Positions 1-10,457 of a DNA stretch of 64,000 bases are shown in pieces. Numbering within the stretch: the first letter of the stretch is position 1; the number at the start of each line of letters is the position of its first letter. The translations under genes and the position numbers were made by a program. Source of the stretch: Dendrocalamus latiflorus (lineage: Eukaryota > Streptophyta > Magnoliopsida > Poales > Poaceae); the NCBI GenBank assembly GCA_017311315.1, contig CM029664.1, positions 41,523,846 to 41,587,845 on the forward strand, given 5' to 3'. The notes beneath the pieces were generated by a model. It searched no databases. It saw nothing but the letters and a program-made list of their open reading frames with translations, and was not told the DNA's origin.

Positions 1-849
1 CGGTAGTTCCGGTTTTTCTGGACATTTCTAGGGCATGTTAAAAATTGAATCTTTTGGGGTATTTCTTGGATTGAATCCAATGCATGTATGAACAAACATC
101 ATAATACCCCAAACAAACTACTTTAGCCCAAAGAAACTACAGCAGAAATCGCTACATTTCAAATTTAACCTAATTTCAACCCTAGGGTCCTTAGAACAAG
201 ATAAAGATGGATTTGATCCGATTTACCTTGTGGAGTCGAAGGAGAGGAACCCTGGGAGTGCAAGGAATCGTCCAAAAACGAAAAGCTCCCCTCGGATTCG
301 AAGATCGGGAGAGGAGGAGGAGTTTTGGGAGAGAGAAGGTTTGAAGAGAGGAGAGGAGGAGGAGGAATAGGCTTCTGCGGTTTGGGAGTGGGAGAGGAGA
401 GAGAGAGAGAAAAACGGCAGGAGTTAAGAGGGAGGAGTAAAAGCAGGTCGATGGTTTTGGAATCCGCAGCAAAAACCGCAGAAAGCGGTAGTACCGCGCG
501 TAACACACCGGTAGTTCCGTTTTCACAGAAATTCCGGAAGTTCCGCGGATTACATTGCGGTAGTTCCGGTTTTTCTGTCAGGAGCGGAAATACCGCACAA
601 TGAACTGCGGTAGTTCCGGATTTTCTGGAACTTTTCAGGATTTGACTTTTAGAACTTGAAATTGTGCAAATGATCCCTAGTTTTGCATTCAACTAAAGTC
701 ATTCAGGATCATTATGCATCAATTGAGCTAATGCTATATTTTGAAACTAGTTTTTATGAATTTAAACGAATTTTTGACCAAAAGAGGGGAAAATCCAATA
801 AAAATCCATATAAGCACAACAAATGAGCAGAAATGGATGAAATGAGATT
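1..849 (-). other. 3' internal region of the copia element, with GCGGTAGTTCCG-type repeats
   Basis: This stretch lies downstream of the pol stop codon of the minus-strand copia element. It holds several copies of a short motif around GCGGTAGTTCCGG (near positions 1, 485, 540, 570 and 605) and a GA-rich block at about 300-450. A 175-codon sense-strand ORF spans 165-692, but it is proline- and serine-rich with no domain I recognise, so I do not call it a gene. SIRE-lineage elements often carry a long region, sometimes env-like, between pol and the 3' LTR; this may be its remnant. Confidence 0.5.
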
Positions 850-3800
850 TCAAGTTACATTTGAGTAGTCTATGACATTTAATTCATTCCTCAATTTGCA
901 AAAGTGGCTTTCATCTAACGGTTTGGTGAAAATGTCCGCTAGTTGATTTTCGGTTCGGATGTGGCTAATTTCAATATCTCCCTTGCTCACATGATCTCTC
1001 AAGAAATGGTGGCGTATATCTATATGATTGGTTCTTGAGTGTTGAACGGGATTGTTGGATATTTTGATAGCACTATCATTATCACACAAAAGAGGTATTT
1101 TATCAAATTTAATCCCATAATCCAACAATGTTTGCCTCATCCAAAGCAATTGAGCACAACAACTTCCCGCGGAAATATATTCGGCTTCGGCGGTTGAAAG
1201 TGCTACGGAATTTTGTTTCTTGGATGACCAACACACTAGAGACCTTCCTAGAAATTGGCAACTACCCGAGGTGCTTTTTCTATCCACTTTGCATCCCGCA
1301 TAATCGGAATCCGAATATCCAATTAATTCAAATTTTGCACCTTTGGGATACCAAAGCCCTATGCTTGAGGAATGCTTTAAATATCTTAGAATCCTCTTTA
1401 CGGCCACTAAATGGCACTCTTTTGGAGAAGCTTGAAAACGTGCACACATGTATACACTAAACATGATGTCGGGCCTAGATGCGGTAAGATAAAGCAAACT
1501 ACCAATCATGGATCTATAAAGGTTTAAATTTACCGACTTACCTTCTTCGTTGAGGTCTAGATGCCCGTTTGTTGCCATGGGTGTCTTGATGGGTTTGGCT
1601 TCTTCCATTCCGAATCTCTTGAGTAGATCCTTAACATACTTCGTTTGGCTTATAAACGTCCCGTTTTTAAGTTGTTTGATTTGAAGTCCAAGGAAATAGC
1701 TTAGTTCACCAATCATTGACATCTCAAATTCCCTAGACATCATCTCACCAAACTCTTTACAAAAATCTTGATTAGTAGAACCAAATATGATATCTTCAAC
1801 ATAGATTTGACATACAAAGAAATCATCTCCAATAATTTTTGTGAATAGAGTTGTATCTACTTTACCAATTTTAAAGTCTTTTGATACAAGAAAGTTACGA
1901 AGGCGCTCATACCAACCTCTAGGAGCTTGCTTTAAACCATATAGCGCCTTTGATAATTTATACACATGATTAGGATATTTAGCATCTTCAAATCCCGGGG
2001 GTTGTTCTACAAATACTAATTCGAAAATTGTACCATTAAGAAATGCACTTTTGACATCCATTTGAAACAATTTAATGTCAAAGCATGATGCAAAGGCAAG
2101 CAAGATTCTAATTGATTCAAGTCTAGCAACGGGCGCAAAGGTCTCATCATAATCTAAACCCTCGACTTGAGTATAACCTTGAGCTACTAACCTTACTTTA
2201 TTTCTTACCACAATTCCGTTCTCATCTTGTTTGTTCCGGAAGACCCATTTTGTGCCAATGACATTGTGCTCCTTGGGTCTCTCCACCAAAGTCCAAACAT
2301 CGTTTTGAGCAAAATTATTCAACTCTTCATGCATAGCATTTATCCAATCCGGGTCATCTAATGCTTCTTCTACACGCTTAGGTTCAAGTGAAGATACAAA
2401 GGAATAGTGTTCACAAAATGAAGCTACTCTAGAGCGAGTTTGAACACCCTTACTCACGTCACCCAATATTTGGTCAATTGGATGATCCTTGGCTATTGCA
2501 TTGTGAATCTTGAAAATATTTTGCGGTTGATCCTTTTCTTCATCTTCCATAACTTGAACATCGTTTGTTGTGGAAGAGGAGGGTGGTTCTACTTGTCTAG
2601 ATGAGCTTGGTGATGTTGGATCCTCTTTTGGCTTGATGTCTCCGATTTGCATGATCTCCATTGCCTTGCGAAGACTTTCATCTCCTACATCATCCAAGTT
2701 CTCATGCTCTTCTTGAGAGTCGTTAGTTTCATCAAATTGAACATCATACGATTCTTCTACTAAACCCGAATTTTTATTAAAGACCCTATAGGCTTTACTA
2801 TTTGAGGAATACCCTAAAAGGAAGCCTTCATCACATCGACTTTGAAATTTTGAGAGCCGAACACCTTTTCTTAGAATATAGCATTTGCAACCAAATATTC
2901 TAAAGTAAGAGATGTTCGGTCTCCTTCCAACAAGAAGCTCATAGGAAGTCTTTTTCAAGAGTCGATGTAAATAGAGGCGATTTATGGCATGACATGCGGT
3001 TTTGATAGCTTCCGCCCAAAACTTGTCAGAAGTATTATATTCATCAAGCATTGTCCTAGCCATTTCAATTAATGTTCGATTTTTCCTCTCTACAACTCCA
3101 TTTTGCTCCGGAGTGTAGATAGTGGAAAGCTCGTGCTTTATTCCAAGTTCATCACAAAAGTCTTCAACTTTTGTATTTTTGAACTCGGAAGCATTGTCAC
3201 TTCTAATTTTCTTTATTTTAAAATCAAATTCATTTTGGGCCCTTTTTGAAAAACTTTTGAAAATCCCGGAGATTTCACTTTTGTCATTTAGAAAGAAGAC
3301 CCATGTATATCTAGAGTAATCATCCACAATGACTAAACAATAGCTATTACCTCCAATGCTCTTATAGGTTGTTGGCCCGAACAAATCCATTTGTAAGAGC
3401 TCTAATGGCCTAGAAGTCGACATGATACTTTTGGAAGCATGAGAATTTGCGACTTGTTTTCCGGCTTGACAAGCACTACAAAGTCGATTCTTCTCAAACT
3501 TCACATCCTTCAAGCCAACTACTAAGTCATGCTTAAAAAGCTTTTTGAGATGAATCATTCCCACATGACCTAGCCTTCTATGCCACAACCAACCCAACGA
3601 AGTTTTTGCAATTAAACAAGTTTTTAAACAATACTCATTTGAAGAAAAATCTACCAAATAGAGATTCCCAAATCTAAAGCCTTTAAAAACTAGTTTATTA
3701 TTATTATCTTTTGAGATTACAACATTTTCTTTTGAGAATGAGCAAGTTAAGCCTAGATCACATAATTGAGCAACGGATAACAAATTAAAATTTAATGTTT

Positions 3801-4005
3801 CAACTAGAGATACATTAGAAATTGAAAGGTCGTTTGAGATAGCGATTTTACCCAATCCCAATACCTTTCCTTTGCTATTATCTCCAAATGTGATCTTGTC
3901 ATTGCTTCCATTCTCAAAGGTGGTGAACATCTTCCGGTCTCCGGTCATGTGTTGGGTGCAACCGCTATCCAACACCCAATGCCTTCCACCGGTTTTGTAG
4001 TTCAC
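850..4005 (-). CDS. Copia pol frame: protease tail, integrase, reverse transcriptase, RNase H
   Basis: The 1051-residue frame starts just before the protease motif (WVLDSGCTQHMTGD, near residue 12). The integrase HHCC finger follows (H..H in RRLGHVGMIHL, CSACQAGKQ near residues 140-185), then the integrase core with VDDYSRY, RSDNASEF and the GVVERKNRT glutamate. Reverse transcriptase starts near WVFRNK and RNase H includes DSDYAGCKVDRKSTSG. The product would make and integrate element cDNA. The RT motif reads YVEDIIFGS: the first aspartate of the conserved YVDD pair is glutamate, which should impair or abolish polymerisation. The frame is out of phase with the preceding gag/linker frame. It is intact to its stop at 850, so decay is recent or unevenly spread. 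Confidence 0.9.
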   Translation of the reverse strand: MNYKTGGRHWVLDSGCTQHMTGDRKMFTTFENGSNDKITFGDNSKGKVLGLGKIAISNDLSISNVSLVETLNFNLLSVAQLCDLGLTCSFSKENVVISKDNNNKLVFKGFRFGNLYLVDFSSNEYCLKTCLIAKTSLGWLWHRRLGHVGMIHLKKLFKHDLVVGLKDVKFEKNRLCSACQAGKQVANSHASKSIMSTSRPLELLQMDLFGPTTYKSIGGNSYCLVIVDDYSRYTWVFFLNDKSEISGIFKSFSKRAQNEFDFKIKKIRSDNASEFKNTKVEDFCDELGIKHELSTIYTPEQNGVVERKNRTLIEMARTMLDEYNTSDKFWAEAIKTACHAINRLYLHRLLKKTSYELLVGRRPNISYFRIFGCKCYILRKGVRLSKFQSRCDEGFLLGYSSNSKAYRVFNKNSGLVEESYDVQFDETNDSQEEHENLDDVGDESLRKAMEIMQIGDIKPKEDPTSPSSSRQVEPPSSSTTNDVQVMEDEEKDQPQNIFKIHNAIAKDHPIDQILGDVSKGVQTRSRVASFCEHYSFVSSLEPKRVEEALDDPDWINAMHEELNNFAQNDVWTLVERPKEHNVIGTKWVFRNKQDENGIVVRNKVRLVAQGYTQVEGLDYDETFAPVARLESIRILLAFASCFDIKLFQMDVKSAFLNGTIFELVFVEQPPGFEDAKYPNHVYKLSKALYGLKQAPRGWYERLRNFLVSKDFKIGKVDTTLFTKIIGDDFFVCQIYVEDIIFGSTNQDFCKEFGEMMSREFEMSMIGELSYFLGLQIKQLKNGTFISQTKYVKDLLKRFGMEEAKPIKTPMATNGHLDLNEEGKSVNLNLYRSMIGSLLYLTASRPDIMFSVYMCARFQASPKECHLVAVKRILRYLKHSSSIGLWYPKGAKFELIGYSDSDYAGCKVDRKSTSGSCQFLGRSLVCWSSKKQNSVALSTAEAEYISAGSCCAQLLWMRQTLLDYGIKFDKIPLLCDNDSAIKISNNPVQHSRTNHIDIRHHFLRDHVSKGDIEISHIRTENQLADIFTKPLDESHFCKLRNELNVIDYSNVT

Positions 4006-4051
4006 CTACAAAAGAAAATCAAGTTCTTTTAGGTACCCAAATTTGTTTGGG

Positions 4052-4882
4052 TCATTGGAGGTTAGTGACCAAGGTCTTGGGTACCCAAATGGATTTCTTT
4101 TTAGCACCCAAAATCGAGGTGCCAATGAATTGAGCAATTATATTTTCATTCTTAGACTTTTTGAGCATATAGCAAGAATCATATAAACCAATGGAATGCA
4201 TGTTATTCTTAGAACAATCATTTTCAATATGTCCAACACACCGGCATTTTGTGCAATACTTACCATTTTCCTTTACAAACCTTGGAGGCTTGTATACCGG
4301 CTTCCTACCCTTTTGGGGAACATATCCAAGTCCCTCTTTGTTAAAGGAGCATCTTTGATCACTTAGCAACTTATCAAGGGTTTCCTTTCCCTTGTAAGCT
4401 CTCTCTAAACTTTTGTTTAATTTTAGCACTTGTTCCTTTAAATTTTTATTTTCATTTGCAATAACATCATCATGAATAAGATTTAAAGCATTTCTAGAAT
4501 CTATACTAGATGAACAAGGTATGGCAAGTAAATCATCACAACAAGTAGATATGCTAGACTTTGAAATTTCTATACTAGACATTTCATTCAAGATATTGCA
4601 AGTAACTCCAATGCTAGTACTAGATTTGTGATTTTCTTGGAGAAGCAAATCATGAGCTTTCTTTAGCTCCTCATAAGAGTCTTTGAGAGAGATGTGTTCT
4701 CTCTTTAAGACCTTAAACTTTGATTTTTCTTTTCCAAGAAATTCATTCAATTCAACTAACATATTCATCAAGTCATCATATGAAGGCTCATCATCATCAA
4801 GCAATTTTACCTTTTCTCCTTTAGCCATAAGGCATGTAGGAGTGGAGAATAGTGATGGAGCCTCCTTGATAGCGATGCCCAC
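4052..4882 (-). pseudogene. Copia gag 3' part and linker with CCHC zinc knuckle
   Basis: This 276-codon frame continues the gag frame that begins at 5935, but is cut from it by the stop at 5144-5146. It holds a CCHC knuckle (CTKCRCVGHIENDC) in its second half and a leucine/lysine-rich, probably coiled-coil segment before that. A second knuckle-like motif (CYECDEKGHIASQC) lies just upstream, in the part of the frame after the 5144 stop. The frame ends at a TGA at 4052-4054, and the pol frame starts about 47 bases further on in another phase. In intact elements of this kind the product packages element RNA. I judge it a broken gag-pol bridge. Confidence 0.75.
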
Positions 4883-5143
4883 AAGCCCCTTCTTCTTGGG
4901 AGATTCGTCCTCACTTGAGTCGGAGTCCGAATACTCATCTTCGGAGTTCCACTCACCAATATGAGCTTCATTCTTGCCATCCTTGTGAAGTTTCTTGAAG
5001 AGATTCTTCTTGCCGTTGTAGTTCTTCTTCTTTGATGACTTCTCCTTGTCATCCTTCTTTGTTGGACATTGAGAGGCAATGTGCCCCTTTTCATCACATT
5101 CATAGCAACGAATGTTGCTAAACTTCTTATTTGAGGAAGAATG

Positions 5144-5935
5144 TCATTTCTTGGTCTTCTCATGGCTTGTGCTTCGATATGGGCGCCTTCTCATGAACTT
5201 CTTCATTCTCCTCACTAGAAGCGCAAATTCTTCTTCGGAGTCCTCCTCATCATCTTCTTCGGATTCTTCACTCATCATCTTCTTCGGATTCTTACTCTTG
5301 GAAGAAGATTGCTTCAAGAGCTCTTCCTTGTCTTTCTTGTAGAGCTCGTTGGTGATGAGGTTGCCCAACAATTGCGTTGGTGTCATTCTTGCCAACTCCG
5401 GTGAGTTGAGGAAGAGAGTCACCAACACTTCATATTTCTCCGGCAAGGCCCTAAGCATCTTTCGAACAATATCAAGATCGGAGAGGTTAGTTCCAAGGCC
5501 CTTAAGCTCATTCACAATGTTGTTGAGCCTTGAGTACATCTCATTGATGTCTTTATGGGGCAACATTGTGAATGTCTCATATTTGATCCTAAACCGATGC
5601 AATTTGGCCTCCTTGACCGTGGATGTCCCTTCGTGTATTTCCGAAAGGGTAGTCCAAATAGCATGAGCCGTCTCAAGATTGCTCACCCTATTGAACTCAT
5701 CCGCGTTCAAGGCTCCAAATAAAGCATTCATAGCTTGGGCGTCTAAATGAGCATTACGCCCATCTTGGTCCGTTGGGTGATCCGGATCAAGAGCCATAAC
5801 GTAACCCTCATTTACGACTTTCCAAATTTGAGGACTCATGGCCTTTAAATAAATAGACATCCTAATTTTCCAATAAACTTAATTTGAGCCATCAAAGAGA
5901 GGTGCCTTTCCTATTGCTATACCCTCACTAGCCAT
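5144..5935 (-). pseudogene. Copia gag, interrupted by in-frame stops
   Basis: The natural start looks like the ATG at 5933-5935, about 45 bases downstream of the primer binding site in element sense. An in-frame TAA at 5879-5881 breaks it after 18 codons, and translation could restart only at the ATG at 5858-5860. From there 238 codons run to a TGA at 5144-5146. The segment contains the conserved gag core of plant copia elements (AHAIWTTLSEIHEG, LPEKYEVLVTLFL) and then an acidic tail rich in E, D and S. Gag would form the virus-like particle. Because the stops share one frame with the downstream knuckle region, I read this as a single decayed gag gene. Confidence 0.85.
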
Positions 5936-5977
5936 CCTTTTCTCTCTAGATGGTTAAGTCTAAATTTGAGAGACCAA

Positions 5978-5989
5978 GCTCTGATACCA
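5978..5989 (-). promoter_or_regulatory. Primer binding site (initiator tRNA-Met) of the copia element
   Basis: On the minus strand the sequence is TGGTATCAGAGC, the standard site complementary to the 3' end of initiator tRNA-Met. It sits two bases inside the end of the 5' LTR and sets the LTR boundary at 5992. Confidence 0.9.
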
Positions 5990-6214
5990 CTTGTAAGATC
6001 GAGAGGCCGACTAGAGGAGGGGTGAATAGGCAGTTTTAAAATTTTCGTCTAATTCTAATTAGCAATTTTAAACTTGATGGATATACTAGAGTAAGATAAC
6101 AATAACACCACTAATCAACCTAGTAAGGCTCAAACAATCACTCGCACAACTAATCGACTAAGAGCAATATCAAATAGTAGAGAACAACAATTGCTACTCT
6201 AACTAAGCAAGCAA

Positions 6215-6830
6215 TCACCGCCCTCAGCCTCCCTCCACCACCGGCACCACCCCTCCCTCCACCCCCTCCGACCTCCCTCATCGGCGCTCCTCGGCCTCCC
6301 CCATCCCCGCCAACCCGGCCTCTCCCCGCTTCCCCCGACGTCGCCCCCTCATCCTTCTACGCCTCCCCCTCCCCGATCACTCACTGCTTCGAGCACGGCG
6401 GCTTTGACCATGGCGATTTCGACCACGGCGGCTTCGACCACGGTGCTTGATCGAAGCCGCCGTGGTCGAAACTACCATGGTCGAGGAGGGGGAGGGGAGG
6501 CGCCAGCCGCTAAAGGGAGGAGGAGAAACGGATGGGGGAGGCGCTAGGGGAGGCCGAAAGGGGTAGTGCCAAGGGAGACTGAGGCGGCACTGAGGAGGCC
6601 AGGGGACGGCGCCGAGGGAGACCAGAGGGGGCGGCGCTGGGGGAAGCCGGGGAGGCCGAAGGGGGCGGTGCCGAGGGAGGCCGGAGGGGGCGGCACCGGG
6701 GAGGGAGCTGGGGGGAGGCGCCGGGAGAGGAGCTCGAGGAGGGGCAATGCTCGGGGAGGAGCTCGGGGAGAGGCGGCGGTCGGGGAGGCGCTCGAGTAGG
6801 GGCTGCGCCCGGGGAGGGAGGATCTAAGTC
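6215..6830. repeat. GC-rich low-complexity block inside the copia LTR
   Basis: The left part is pyrimidine-rich (CCTCCCTCCACC-like) and the right part purine-rich (GAGGCCGGAGGGGGCGGC-like), so the two halves tend to be complementary. A strong inverted repeat marks the centre (6405-6481). Base composition differs sharply from the AT-rich LTR on both sides, suggesting an inserted fold-back sequence. The long ORFs here are compositional and I do not call them. Confidence 0.5.
6405..6481. repeat. Near-perfect inverted repeat with the GTGGTCGA/TCGACCAC motif
   Basis: The outer arms GACCATGG (6405-6412) and CCATGGTC (6473-6480) enclose 21-bp inner arms that are exact reverse complements (about 6416-6436 and 6449-6469), around a short loop near CCACGGTGCT. 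The arms are built from the same TTCGACCACG unit that forms the minisatellite at 30.7-33.0 kb. Confidence 0.8.
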
Positions 6831-8334
6831 TTGTGAGTTCTGACCGAAGGCAAAGAAGTAGCGGGGTTTCTTGCTGTAGGATCGGAAATGGCAATAGAGG
6901 GGAGTGAATGATGCCTTCAAAAATTTGCCCCCAAGTATCCACTTTATCTTCTTCTCCAGTAGCTGTAAAAGTTATGAAGAAAAGGATTCATGCCTACTGG
7001 AAATGCAGAAGAAATCATAGAACAAATGCGCACTAAAGAATGCAGGCCGGTCTTACTACCATATCAAGGCCGGTCAGACCGCTTGCAAACCGCCGGTCCA
7101 ACCGCTATACCTCGGTCGGTCAGACCGCTGGCCCTCGGCCAGTCAAACCGCTGTTGATCGGCCGATCTGACCGCTAGGGTTAGCGGTCCGACCGCCAGTA
7201 GCTCTCCGGTCTGACCGCCATATAACGACCGGTCTGACCGGCCATACTTCCAGCGAGAGAGCAGAAAAGGCAGACAACTGCGCAAGCCGAAAAACTGAAC
7301 AGAACATACTGCGGCCAACAGAAAAACTAGGGAATTCACTAAGGTGTGCTACTCTTCTCCGGTCAAACCATTAGGACTACAAATCAAACAACAAATCACA
7401 CTCAAAAGGACATAAATGCTGGACTAAACCTGAGAATTGAGAAGTTCAGTCCCGACAGGAGCAAAAGAGAACAAATTCCATGAAGCTTGAGAATCACTCA
7501 TCTTTTTGAACCTAAAACTTAGGATTTCAACAGGAAATGATCCCCCAACAAGAAAGCACAAATCTTGAAGCCATCTTTTGAAAGGGAAGCTGAAGCATCA
7601 ACCATGCTCTGCCTCCAAACCCTAGGTATCCTGAGGTAGAGGAAATTCTGGCGCATCACTTAGAGAGAAAAAGAGCATTGAATCTTCCATTTGTTCTTGG
7701 GAAAGAAATGGCCAAATGGCCTTGAGTATTTTCCCATCACAAAACAACCAAGAGACGGCAACTCAAACAAGATTCACTCAAAATCATAAAGAAGCAGAGA
7801 GATAACTGAAACTAAAATCCATCACAGAGAGAGGCAAGCAAGACTAAAACTCTCAAATGGATTCATCACCATGAATGCTTACAAGAGAGGAATGATTGCA
7901 CAAAGTTTAGCTCACAGCCATCTCACTACAGCCCCATACGCAATTGAAAAGAGATGTCTGAACACTACATGCTTCTCTGGAAGAACACACGCAGGAGCCA
8001 ACACACTCCACTGCTTGCTTGCCCTACCGAATGCTCATGAGCCACCAGGCTCACTCTCCTAAATAGTAGGAGCTCACACACACAAGTAGCAAATCAAGAA
8101 ATGGCAGCCCCTCTCCACTCCATTTCTTCATACCCCCATGGGGCAAAGCCCACTCACATGCAGAGGAGGGAACTAGGATTTGAGTTTTCCCTCCAAACCC
8201 TAAACTCCTCCTCTTTTCCACTGATGGGTCTCCAACCTGTTATCTTCAACCGAACCCGCTTCCATTTTTGCAGCCTCGCGCATTTTACCGAAATGCCCCT
8301 GCCGCAACTTCCTGGAAGCTTCTTGCTCGCACAA

Positions 8335-8484
8335 CCGCACCCGGCATCCTGACCGTCTGGACCTCAGCTCCTCCATGAGCCTAGTCCCGGTCCACCTCGC
8401 CGCACACGACCGCACCCGGTATCCTGACCGTCTGGACCTCAGCTCCTCCCTGAGCCTAGTCCCGGTCCTCCTCGCCGTTGCCCG
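8335..8484. repeat. 75-bp tandem duplication in the copia LTR
   Basis: Two copies of about 75 bp start with CCGCACCCGG at 8335 and 8410 and differ at only a few bases. A partial third copy (CCGTCTGGACCTCAACACC) lies near 8580. The repeat sits in the 5' LTR and has no coding sense that I can see. Confidence 0.8.
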
Positions 8485-9034
8485 TCGTGTCCACTTCCGG
8501 CAGCTCCAGCTCCAGCTCCGGTTCCTCGTCTCCCGGCTCGTAACCACCTTAGTAACCTCGATCATCTTCGGCGTCTCCAACCGTCTGGACCTCAACACCT
8601 CTTGTGTCTAATCCCGGTCCTCCCACGCCTCACCATGACCTAGCTCTGAAGTCCTGCAGCCATACCGACAAGCAAACCGTCATATAACACCGCACGAAAG
8701 AGCATAAACATCATTAGCAACAGTAAAGCATACTCACACACAAAAAGTATGAACGACCGATCGAGAAAAAAGAACAACCGTCCTAAGCACATCCAACCGC
8801 GTTCGACCAAGTCCTGCCGAACCAGACCACGCCAAGCACCAACTTGGCGCGAACCAACCAAATCAAACTCAAACTTTCCAGAACACGAATCAATTACTCA
8901 TCATAAACATGGGACACCTCCGCATGGTCTCTCACTTGCAAATAAGTATAAGTCATTCGGTGGTTTTCACCTGCCTAGATCATGTCCGTCCGACTGGGAT
9001 CCGACGGTCCTCGAAGTTTGTTAGCATGTTAGCA

Positions 9035-10057
9035 CCCAAATAGATATTCGCACTAGATATGTTTCCCATGTTAATTGGACGGTAACCTCTCAAGCAACAA
9101 CGTATGGATTTATTTAACGTCCAAAGTCAAACTATAGTAACATATGATTCCTAGTCTACACAATTTAACTATGAGCTAGCCTATAAGAGAGAGAGAACTA
9201 GTCTAAAAAAGGGAGTATATCTAAATTAAGACCAAGCCTCTAAGCGCTGTCATGATAATCCAATATTCTCTCTCTCTCTCTTGTGCGAAGATAATCCATT
9301 CTATTTTATCCTCCTAATGATGATAATAAGCCTTGAGACGCACAAGGAGAGGGATGGAGGCCATCAAAACTGGTTTTAGATTTTTACGAAGGGTCCGGTA
9401 GTATCAGTACCACCAATTTTCGAAAAAAATTTAGTAGTTTTTCCCAAAAAATTTTAAATAAAAATTTAAATTTTAAATAAAATCAGCTCAAATCGGTATT
9501 AAATTAGAATAAATTAAAGTAAACCGGTATAAAATAAAATATTTAATACCTATTTGTAGTCTAATCGAAGATGCTTGATAGAACTAATTTTCACCAATTT
9601 TCAACGATTTTTGGTCTATTTTGATAACCCTATTGGAGACAAGCTAATCATGCTCACTGCTCTTGATTCGTACATGTCACATAGCCAAACGCGTTCGTTT
9701 GACGTGCAAACACTAGTTTAATTTATCGTCATCGTGCACCGCAACGAATGGATGATGTCTTGGGCGAAACAGGCGACCACTTTCTTGTACGACTTGCTGC
9801 TGATTGGATTTGGAGCTCGATCACGTGGCTTCGCTGGGCGCTCATACGGCTGCCGCGTGTGTTTCCACTTTTAACGCCGGGCATTAGGGGCTTGGCCCCA
9901 GCGCAACATATCGATCCGTAGGCGGCTGCTGTACAGCGCACAGGCGTGGAATCGTCGCGCCGCGCGGACGCGGGTATGCGCTGCCGGCCGCTTACCTGCA
10001 ACCTCTCCGGAATACGGCGAACGGCAAGAATCCAAACCGATCGAGGTATAATTGTTA
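9035..10057. other. Unassigned intergenic DNA
   Basis: No gene is supported here. The stretch contains short GA/CT runs (9185-9200, 9262-9282), an AT-rich block at 9400-9560, and a GC-richer block at 9730-10010 whose ORFs lack recognisable motifs. Confidence 0.5.
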
Positions 10058-10416
10058 GAGCAACTCCAAGAGAAGAGCTAAATCATTTTCTAAAGGTAAA
10101 TTTGGTTATTATTGGAGAAAAAACGTCTCCAATAGACTCTGTAAATGACTCTCCAAATTTAGTAGCTCTCCATCCCTCCTCCTTCGCTCTCTATTTTTGG
10201 ATAGCCTACCTCGCTCACCATCCAGCCTCTTGGCGCGGTCGGCGTTTCCTTCCCGCACGCTGCGCCCCATTCCCGCGCGTACGCGACCCACCGCGCGCCC
10301 TCTAGTTTAGATAGCCTGTTGGAGTAGTCTTGTTTTTTTTTGGTGAGATTCATTTTAGAGAATAGCTAAATCACTAAATTTAGATACTTCTTTTGGCTAA
10401 TCTCTTGGAGTTGCTC
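10058..10416. mobile_element. PIF/Harbinger-type MITE, 359 bp
   Basis: The terminal inverted repeats are GAGCAACTCCAAGAGA (10058-10073) and its reverse complement at 10401-10416. The trinucleotide TTA flanks both sides (10055-10057 and 10417-10419), the target duplication of PIF/Harbinger elements. There is no coding capacity, so it is non-autonomous. Confidence 0.85.
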
Positions 10417-10457
10417 TTAGTAGTACCAGACTATACGAGAGGGGGAACACTAGTTTA

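Larger units (their letters stand above)
1..9034 (-). mobile_element. SIRE/Maximus-type Ty1-copia LTR retrotransposon, 3' end outside window
   Basis: This is a minus-strand Ty1-copia element. Reading leftward it has a 5' LTR (about 9034 to 5992), a primer binding site complementary to initiator tRNA-Met, gag, a zinc-knuckle linker and a long PR-INT-RT-RH reading frame ending at 850. About 850 bases of non-coding internal sequence follow, and the 3' LTR must lie beyond position 1. The gag type and long 3' internal region fit the SIRE/Maximus lineage. The element is dead: gag and the linker carry in-frame stops at 5879-5881, 5144-5146 and 4052-4054, and the RT motif is YVED instead of YVDD. The target duplication cannot be tested because only one end is present. 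Confidence 0.85.
5992..9034 (-). repeat. 5' LTR of the SIRE-type copia element
   Basis: The inner end is fixed by the primer binding site: on the plus strand it starts TGTAAGATCG, so the LTR ends in ...TTACA on the sense strand. The outer end is less certain; TGCTAACATGCTAACA (sense) at 9034-9019 gives a plausible TG start. Inside are motifs of the form CCGGTCAGACCGC (7050-7250), a 75-bp tandem duplication (8335-8484) and a GC-rich inverted block (6215-6830) that looks like a later insertion. The length of about 3.0 kb is long but includes that block. The 3' LTR copy is outside the window, so the boundary cannot be checked by alignment. Confidence 0.6.

Noticed and set aside
6510..6942. Pro/Ser-rich ORFs in the copia LTR
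   Set aside because: Low-complexity GC-rich block; frames are open in several phases.
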